Assembly: GCA_040380855.1 (NCBI GenBank)
Contig: JBEIIG010000007.1
Coordinates: 24,935 to 88,934, forward strand
Reading direction: 5' to 3'
Origin: VFMC01 sp040380855
Lineage (GTDB): Bacteria > Actinomycetota > Acidimicrobiia > Acidimicrobiales > Ilumatobacteraceae
DNA length: 64,000 nt
The notes under the pieces: generated by a model
Told to the model about the DNA's origin: nothing
Databases searched by the model: none
The model's input: only the letters and a program-made list of their open reading frames with translations
Made by a program: the position numbers and the translations under genes
In this document: positions 59,579 to 64,000 of the stretch, in pieces
How the letters are laid out: each line of letters opens with the position of its first letter
Numbering within the stretch: the first letter of the stretch is position 1

Positions 59579-61802
59579 CCATGTCGGGGCCGTGGTGGTC
59601 GGCCTGGGGCCGATCTCGGCGTCGACCCACCACCGGTGCGGCCAACAGGCCCACCAGCACCGGCGCGGCCAACAGCACGGTCACGGTCGGAACCAGCCAG
59701 CGCAGCGCGGGCTGTTGTTCCCATCCGGCGCGGGTGGGGTCGCCGAGGACGCCCTCGGAGAACTGCTGCACCGCACGACCCGAGGTTGCCCGCACCGCAG
59801 GTGCCGACGCGCTCGCGGCTGCGCCCACCAGGGCCGTCATCACCGCGATCCGCAGGCCCACCCACTGCGGCGAAGCCGACCGACCCGCTGCAGCCACCGA
59901 CCCACTCGCGCCGACCGGCGAACCCATGGCGCCGGGTACCGACAGGGCCACCAGCGCCGGTTGGACCAGGCAGAACTCGATCAACACGTCGCGCACATGT
60001 GCGGGTACATCGACGAACTCGATTCCGACTCGGCGTTCACCGGCGGCCACACCGGCTCCGACCGCGCCTGCCCGGGCCACACCTGCATGACGTACCACCG
60101 CCGACAGTCGAGCCGACACACAGCCGCTGCTGGTCGGCACGACGAGTTCGAGTTCGGCGGCGTCGCCCACCTGGGCTGCGATCGGGCCCACCACCGCCGC
60201 ACCGCGCGTCGAGATATCGGCCACCATCGCCGGGACACCGGCGAAGACGCTTCCGAGCGAGGTCGCCACACGCACCGAACGCGGCCGCAGGGGGCGCAGG
60301 GTCAACATGCGCAGCGTCGACAACCCTGCCGCGAGCACCCAGAGCGTGACCACCAGCACCGCCACCGTCTCTGCCGTTCCGAGCGGACGCAGGGTGTGGG
60401 TGAGGCGGTCGCTCAGCCCACGCAGACCCACCACGATGCTGAGCCCACCCACGAGCACCACGGCCCCGGCGCTGTGGTCGAGACCGAGGAGCAGACCCAG
60501 AGGCGACCGGCCCGAACCGAGATCGCCATTGGGTGTGGTGAGGCCACGCCACGACGCCCCCGCGCGAACGGTTGCCTCGACGCTGCGGTCGCCGGGCCGC
60601 AGCGCACCACCCGAGAGGCTCCACAGCCCCACCGATGTCAGCACCAACCACGGCAGCCACAGACCGAGGACCGGGCCGAACGCCAACCGGAACGGCAACT
60701 CGCCCTGCAGCAAGGTGGCAGCCAGGACGGCTGCGAGCAACGACCGTCGGATCCCCGACAGGGGTACCGTCGCCCACGCCATCAACGCGAGGCGATTCCG
60801 AAGGGCGAGTTCCGATCGACGTCGCCCGGCAAGCGCCGCCGAGAGTCCCAGACGGGCTGCACAGGCCGACTCGGCACGAGCGCGCTCGACCACGACCGGA
60901 TCGGTGGCTCGTACGCCGCCCCGTGCCGAGAACGCGAGAGCCGGATGGTGCGAAACCGTAGGAGCGTGCTGAGGTGCTGCAACCACCGGTTCACCCGGGG
61001 CGACGACGCGCCAACCGTCGCTGAACAACGCAAGGGTGGTCTGCATCTGGCGCATCGCCCGGCCGACCACCGGCTCGTACGGCGCCTCCCACAACGCCGC
61101 CAACGCAGCAGTGCGAACCAGCGCTCCACCACCGGTGAACTGCGCAGCGCCACGCGCACCGAGCCCCACGTTCAGCACCTGCTCGAAGCGACGACGCAAC
61201 GGTCGCCGATCGCTGCCGGCGTCGTCGACCGCCACGACATCGCCCTGCACCACGGCCACGTCGGGCGCCATCCATGGTGCCAGCCGTGCCACCAGGTCGG
61301 GGGCGGCGATCTGGCCGGCATCCAGTACCACCATGGCAGGCGACGACAGGTCGCGGGCGATTGCGACGAGCGGGTCGGAGCCGGTGTCGGAGCAGTGACG
61401 GACCGGCACCCCGTCGGTCTCTCCGAACTCGATCAGGTCGCGGCGCGACCGGGCCGATTCATCGACCAGGATCACCGACCCCACCTGTCGGGCAGCGAGC
61501 AGCGTGGCCCGCACTGCGTCGATCGACTCGGTGTGGCAGCGCACCACCACCGTCACCGCATCGTCGAACCCGCCCTCGTCGGGTACGACATCGAGTTGTC
61601 GGTCGACGCTGCCAGGCCACAACGCCCAGACGAGGACCAGGGCGGCAGCGAACCCCACTACCTCGACAATCAGCGCCGACGTACTCAACCACACCGGAGC
61701 ACCCCCGAGCGACGAGGTGCACCGCCAGACGATCCAGGCCGCGCCGAACACGAGGCCGACAACGGGAACCACCCGTCTGCTCCGCGATGTCCGTTCGTGC
61801 AT
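59541..61802 (-). CDS. Cellulose-synthase-like membrane protein with PilZ domain, catalytic motifs lost
   Basis: A 753-residue polytopic protein. Two N-terminal helices (11-28, 41-62) precede a GT2-like domain (80-270), and further membrane helices lie at about 340-395, 445-462 and 478-500. The GT2 domain keeps the fold markers (VILVDES, VVQGDVVAVDDAGSDRR, TGGGALVRTAAL) but the second metal motif reads LDAGQ instead of DxD, and TED and QxxRW are absent, so synthesis is unlikely. Residues 503-612 form a PilZ domain: Arg-rich RPLRPRSVR and DISTRG (D529, S531, G534), fitting DxSxxG. PilZ binds cyclic-di-GMP. The start at 61802 is uncertain. Confidence 0.75.
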   Translation of the reverse strand: MHERTSRSRRVVPVVGLVFGAAWIVWRCTSSLGGAPVWLSTSALIVEVVGFAAALVLVWALWPGSVDRQLDVVPDEGGFDDAVTVVVRCHTESIDAVRATLLAARQVGSVILVDESARSRRDLIEFGETDGVPVRHCSDTGSDPLVAIARDLSSPAMVVLDAGQIAAPDLVARLAPWMAPDVAVVQGDVVAVDDAGSDRRPLRRRFEQVLNVGLGARGAAQFTGGGALVRTAALAALWEAPYEPVVGRAMRQMQTTLALFSDGWRVVAPGEPVVAAPQHAPTVSHHPALAFSARGGVRATDPVVVERARAESACAARLGLSAALAGRRRSELALRNRLALMAWATVPLSGIRRSLLAAVLAATLLQGELPFRLAFGPVLGLWLPWLVLTSVGLWSLSGGALRPGDRSVEATVRAGASWRGLTTPNGDLGSGRSPLGLLLGLDHSAGAVVLVGGLSIVVGLRGLSDRLTHTLRPLGTAETVAVLVVTLWVLAAGLSTLRMLTLRPLRPRSVRVATSLGSVFAGVPAMVADISTRGAAVVGPIAAQVGDAAELELVVPTSSGCVSARLSAVVRHAGVARAGAVGAGVAAGERRVGIEFVDVPAHVRDVLIEFCLVQPALVALSVPGAMGSPVGASGSVAAAGRSASPQWVGLRIAVMTALVGAAASASAPAVRATSGRAVQQFSEGVLGDPTRAGWEQQPALRWLVPTVTVLLAAPVLVGLLAAPVVGRRRDRPQADHHGPDMVSLGRRPRHLSQ

Positions 61803-61945
61803 GTCGTCGTCCGTGCCGTGTGAGGACGTCGCATCCGTCGCGTCGTCCGGGGTGAGATGTCGGCACGGTTGGTGCCCACCTTGAGGGCACGTTGTCGACA
61901 TCGGTACGAGCGGCTGCGGCTGGCCGCGCACGATGGGCTGGCCGC

Positions 61946-61951
61946 TATCCT
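61946..61951 (+). promoter_or_regulatory. -10 hexamer of cyclophilin gene
   Basis: TATCCT lies 9 nt before the GTG at 61961. Confidence 0.4.
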
Positions 61952-61960
61952 GCCGTGTTC

Positions 61961-62854
61961 GTGGGTACCACCAAGCGCGAACGTCAAAAAGCCAACCGCC
62001 AAAAGCGGCTCGAAGAGATCGCCCACCAGGCGCGACGCGACAAGACACGCAAGCGTGGCCTCCAGATCGGCATCTCGGTGGTGGCGATGCTGGTGCTGCT
62101 GTTCGTGGTGGCCCGGCTGGTGAGTGACGACGACTCGTCGAGTTCGGAGTCCACCACGGCGCCCACCTCCTCGGTGGCGCCCGACACCACTGCGGTACCC
62201 ACCACCGAGGCCGGTGGGTCCACCACCACCGCCGCACCCACCACCACGGTTGCACCCACCACCACCGAGGCGCCTGCGTTCGCCTATGGCACGGCGCCCT
62301 GCCCGGCCGACGATGGCACCAGCACCAAGCCCGACTCGTTCGAAGGTGCGCCGCAGCAGTGCATCGACGATGCCGCCACCTACACGGCCGAGGTGGTCAC
62401 CAACAAGGGCACCTTCACCATCTCGCTCGACACGGCCGGCGCGCCGGGCAACGTGAACAACTTCGTCACGCTCGCCCGCTACGGCTACTACAACGGCACC
62501 GGCTGCCACCGGGTCATCAAGGATTTCGTCGTGCAGTGCGGCCGACCGGGCGACGACGAGAACGCCCCCGGCTACACCGTGCCCGACGAGTTGCCCACTG
62601 CGGGTGCCTACGCCGAAGGTGTCGTGGCGATGGCCAACACCGGCTCGCCCGACTCGGGTGGCGGCCAGTGGTTCATCATCACCGGCGAGCAGGGCGCGGC
62701 GCTGCCGCCGCAGTACACCGTCATCGGCACCGTCACCAAGGGCTACGACACCACGGTGCAGGCACTCGAGAACCTGGCCGATCCGCTCGCCGGCAACGGC
62801 GTGCCACCGCTCGCCGAGATCGTCATCGAGTCGGTCACCATCACACAAGGCTGA
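61961..62854 (+). CDS. Membrane-anchored cyclophilin-type peptidyl-prolyl isomerase
   Basis: A 297-residue protein. A basic cytosolic N-terminus (KRERQKANRQKRLEEI) precedes one membrane helix (residues 35-54), then a Thr/Pro/Ala-rich linker of about 50 residues. The cyclophilin domain follows (about 120-297): TFTISLDTAGAPGNVNNFVTLARYGYYNGTGCHRVIKDFVVQCG, GVVAMANTGSPDSGGGQWFI and YTVIGTVTKGYDT. It should speed folding of exported proteins outside the membrane. The GTG at 61961 is preferred because it follows TATCCT and gives the basic start typical of actinobacterial homologues. Confidence 0.9.
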   Translation: MGTTKRERQKANRQKRLEEIAHQARRDKTRKRGLQIGISVVAMLVLLFVVARLVSDDDSSSSESTTAPTSSVAPDTTAVPTTEAGGSTTTAAPTTTVAPTTTEAPAFAYGTAPCPADDGTSTKPDSFEGAPQQCIDDAATYTAEVVTNKGTFTISLDTAGAPGNVNNFVTLARYGYYNGTGCHRVIKDFVVQCGRPGDDENAPGYTVPDELPTAGAYAEGVVAMANTGSPDSGGGQWFIITGEQGAALPPQYTVIGTVTKGYDTTVQALENLADPLAGNGVPPLAEIVIESVTITQG

Positions 62855-62885
62855 TCAGGCACACAGAGCTGATCAGGCACACAGA
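62850..62885 (+). repeat. 18-bp tandem duplication at the cyclophilin stop
   Basis: GCTGATCAGGCACACAGA is repeated exactly (62850-62867, 62868-62885); the first copy includes the stop codon. Likely a recent slippage event. Confidence 0.9.
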
Positions 62886-62912
62886 ACTGACCGGGCGCTC
62901 GCCGATCGGGCT

Positions 62913-62926
62913 CCCGCCTCAGCGGG
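62913..62926. terminator. Small hairpin between convergent genes
   Basis: CCCGC-CTCA-GCGGG between the cyclophilin and S51 genes; a 5-bp stem without T-tract. Confidence 0.3.
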
Positions 62927-62938
62927 TCGCTCGGCGGG

Positions 62939-63562
62939 TCAGCGCAGTTCGCCCCGTACGTCGACGTCGCCCACGCGCTCCCAGACGCCGTGATGGCGGA
63001 GCAACGCCGTGCCGGTGGGGGCACAGGCCACAGCGGTGTTGGCGAGCGCCAGCGTTCGGTGCAGGCGATCGGCCGAGTAGGTCTCGGCGTCGCTGACGAA
63101 GGCCACGTCGTTCACCAGTCCGAGGCCCAGCGTGAACGCCCCACCGCGTGGGTCGACCATCGGGTCGCACAGCGCCGACGCGCTGCCGCCGACGCCCACT
63201 ACTGCGCCGCCGCGTACGGGCACGTCGACGATGGCGTCCCAGAGCGGCGTTTCCTTCAGCACCGACCGGAGGTGCAGCTGCTGATCGCCGACGAGGTAGA
63301 CGGCGCGCGCTGCACGCACGATCTCGGCCGTCGGCGCATCGAGCGCCTCGCCGCGTCGCAGCACCATCAACGCCTCGATCGTCACACCCATTCGCTCGGC
63401 CCAGTGTTGGGCGGCAGCGATCTGACGTTCGGGGTGTTCGAACGCATCGGCTGTGGGCAGCACCACCACCCGGGTGGCGCCCACCTCCTGCAGGATCCGC
63501 CGGTCGAGGTCGTCGTTCGCCGAGAAGGGGCCGCCGCCCTGGAGTGCGATGATGCCGGTCAT
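62939..63562 (-). CDS. S51-type peptidase / cyanophycinase-like protein
   Basis: A 207-residue protein of the class I glutamine-amidotransferase-like fold in the S51 group. GIIALQGGGPFSANDDLDRRIL opens it, VVVLPTADAFEHPERQIAAAQHWAERMG follows, and VYLVGDQQLHLRSVL precedes the nucleophile elbow GVGGSASAL (S127). A catalytic His is not obvious. Members are alpha-aspartyl dipeptidases or cyanophycinases; substrate unknown. Cytosolic. A -10 TACGCT lies 6 nt before the ATG. Confidence 0.8.
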   Translation of the reverse strand: MTGIIALQGGGPFSANDDLDRRILQEVGATRVVVLPTADAFEHPERQIAAAQHWAERMGVTIEALMVLRRGEALDAPTAEIVRAARAVYLVGDQQLHLRSVLKETPLWDAIVDVPVRGGAVVGVGGSASALCDPMVDPRGGAFTLGLGLVNDVAFVSDAETYSADRLHRTLALANTAVACAPTGTALLRHHGVWERVGDVDVRGELR

Positions 63563-63568
63563 GGCCCG

Positions 63569-63574
63569 AGCGTA
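63569..63574 (-). promoter_or_regulatory. -10 hexamer of S51 gene
   Basis: TACGCT on the minus strand, 6 nt before the ATG at 63562. Confidence 0.5.
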
Positions 63575-63597
63575 CGCCTCGTGGCGCTCGAACGGGT

Positions 63598-64000
63598 TCA
63601 GGCCGGGTCGAGCGCCAGGTCGACAGCGGGTTCGAGCAGCAGGTCGGCCAACCGCTGCTGCACGTCGGCACCCACGCCGATGGCCACCAGGTACTCGGCC
63701 ACCGAGCCGTGCTGGGCGCAGAGCCGGTCGAGAATGATGTCGAGTGCCTCAGGGGCCGCAGCCATGAACGCGTCGGGGGCATCGAGCATGCGGGCCGCCA
63801 TGTCGGGCGACTCTCGCAGCACCCACTCGCGCATGCGCTGCATCCCGGCCGCAGTGAGGGCGTAGTCGTGCAGCACCACCGAGCGGGGCACGTCGAGCGA
63901 GCTCAGCACCATCGCCGCCAGTAGGCCGGTGCGGTCCTTGCCGGCGGCGCAGTGGAACACGGCGGGCAGTGCGTCGGGCCGGGCAAGGGCGTGGAGGGCG
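63598..64000 (-). CDS. Tyrosine-protein phosphatase, C-terminal part (5' end outside window)
   Basis: The C-terminal 133 residues of a PTP-superfamily phosphatase. The active-site loop CX5R is HCAAGKDRTG, with the nucleophile Cys and phosphate-binding Arg; the Lys/Asp/Arg/Thr pattern matches the bacterial Tyr/Ser phosphatase group related to LipA/PtpB. Helices DYALTAAGMQRMREWVLR and PEALDIILDRLCAQHGSVAEYL follow, as in that family. The reading frame stays open to the window edge, so the N-terminus and any signal peptide are not visible. Confidence 0.88.
   Translation of the reverse strand, partial: ALHALARPDALPAVFHCAAGKDRTGLLAAMVLSSLDVPRSVVLHDYALTAAGMQRMREWVLRESPDMAARMLDAPDAFMAAAPEALDIILDRLCAQHGSVAEYLVAIGVGADVQQRLADLLLEPAVDLALDPA

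Overview
The window is very GC-rich, almost fully coding DNA with short intergenic gaps, many ATGA/GTGA gene overlaps and frequent GTG starts. Its content points to a high-GC actinobacterium: a rex-hemA-hemC-hemD operon, a MshA-like glycosyltransferase, a WXG100 protein, an RsiG-type anti-sigma factor, a monoderm-style Tad pilus locus without a secretin, and many apparently leaderless genes. The class Acidimicrobiia (Ilumatobacter-like) is my best inference. No rRNA, tRNA, CRISPR array, insertion sequence or prophage was found.

Layout. 1-9.2 kb: the end of a short-chain dehydrogenase, a secreted protein with a collagen-like stretch and seven 50-residue repeats, a GH38 alpha-mannosidase, an alpha/beta hydrolase that has lost its nucleophile region, a flavin oxidoreductase, a conserved hypothetical protein and a phosphotransferase pair. 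9.2-17.2 kb: M20 amidohydrolase, Nudix hydrolase, WXG100 protein, a thiamine-binding/HTH/HAD operon, lipase, pantothenate kinase (coaA), an orphan adenine-type DNA methyltransferase and methionine aminopeptidase (map). 17.2-29.1 kb, minus strand: a polysaccharide locus (flippase, phosphotransferase fold, FemAB/GNAT-like protein, GH16 lipoprotein, polysaccharide deacetylase, three GT2 enzymes, a large membrane protein and GDP-fucose synthase). 29.4-39.4 kb, plus strand: a Tad/Flp pilus operon ending in a membrane-bound LysM-like/BTAD protein. 40-53 kb: tetrapyrrole genes in two minus-strand operons, hemB-hemL and rex-hemA-hemC-hemD, plus a GGDEF protein, two large surface or membrane proteins and an acyl-CoA ligase. 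53-64 kb: SAM hydroxide adenosyltransferase, a candidate structured RNA, proC, MshA-like GT, a MoaD-rsiG-XRE operon, phosphatases, a metallopeptidase, a degenerate cellulose-synthase-like PilZ protein, a cyclophilin, an S51-type peptidase and a cut-off tyrosine phosphatase.

How they work together. Five tetrapyrrole enzymes cover glutamyl-tRNA to uroporphyrinogen III. The rex operon carries a good Rex operator on its -35 region, linking that supply to NADH/NAD+ state. Three genes belong to cyclic-di-GMP signalling: a diguanylate cyclase with intact GGDEF and I-site, an RsiG-like anti-sigma factor, and a PilZ receptor on a degenerate synthase. Together with the polysaccharide and Tad loci they suggest a surface or attachment programme.

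A further theme is transcription layout. About seventeen first genes of units have a TANNNT-like -10 hexamer only 6-9 nt before the start codon. In two divergent pairs the opposing -10 hexamers share one TA step. Several intergenic gaps hold unusual 43-48 bp palindromes, two of them as tandem pairs.
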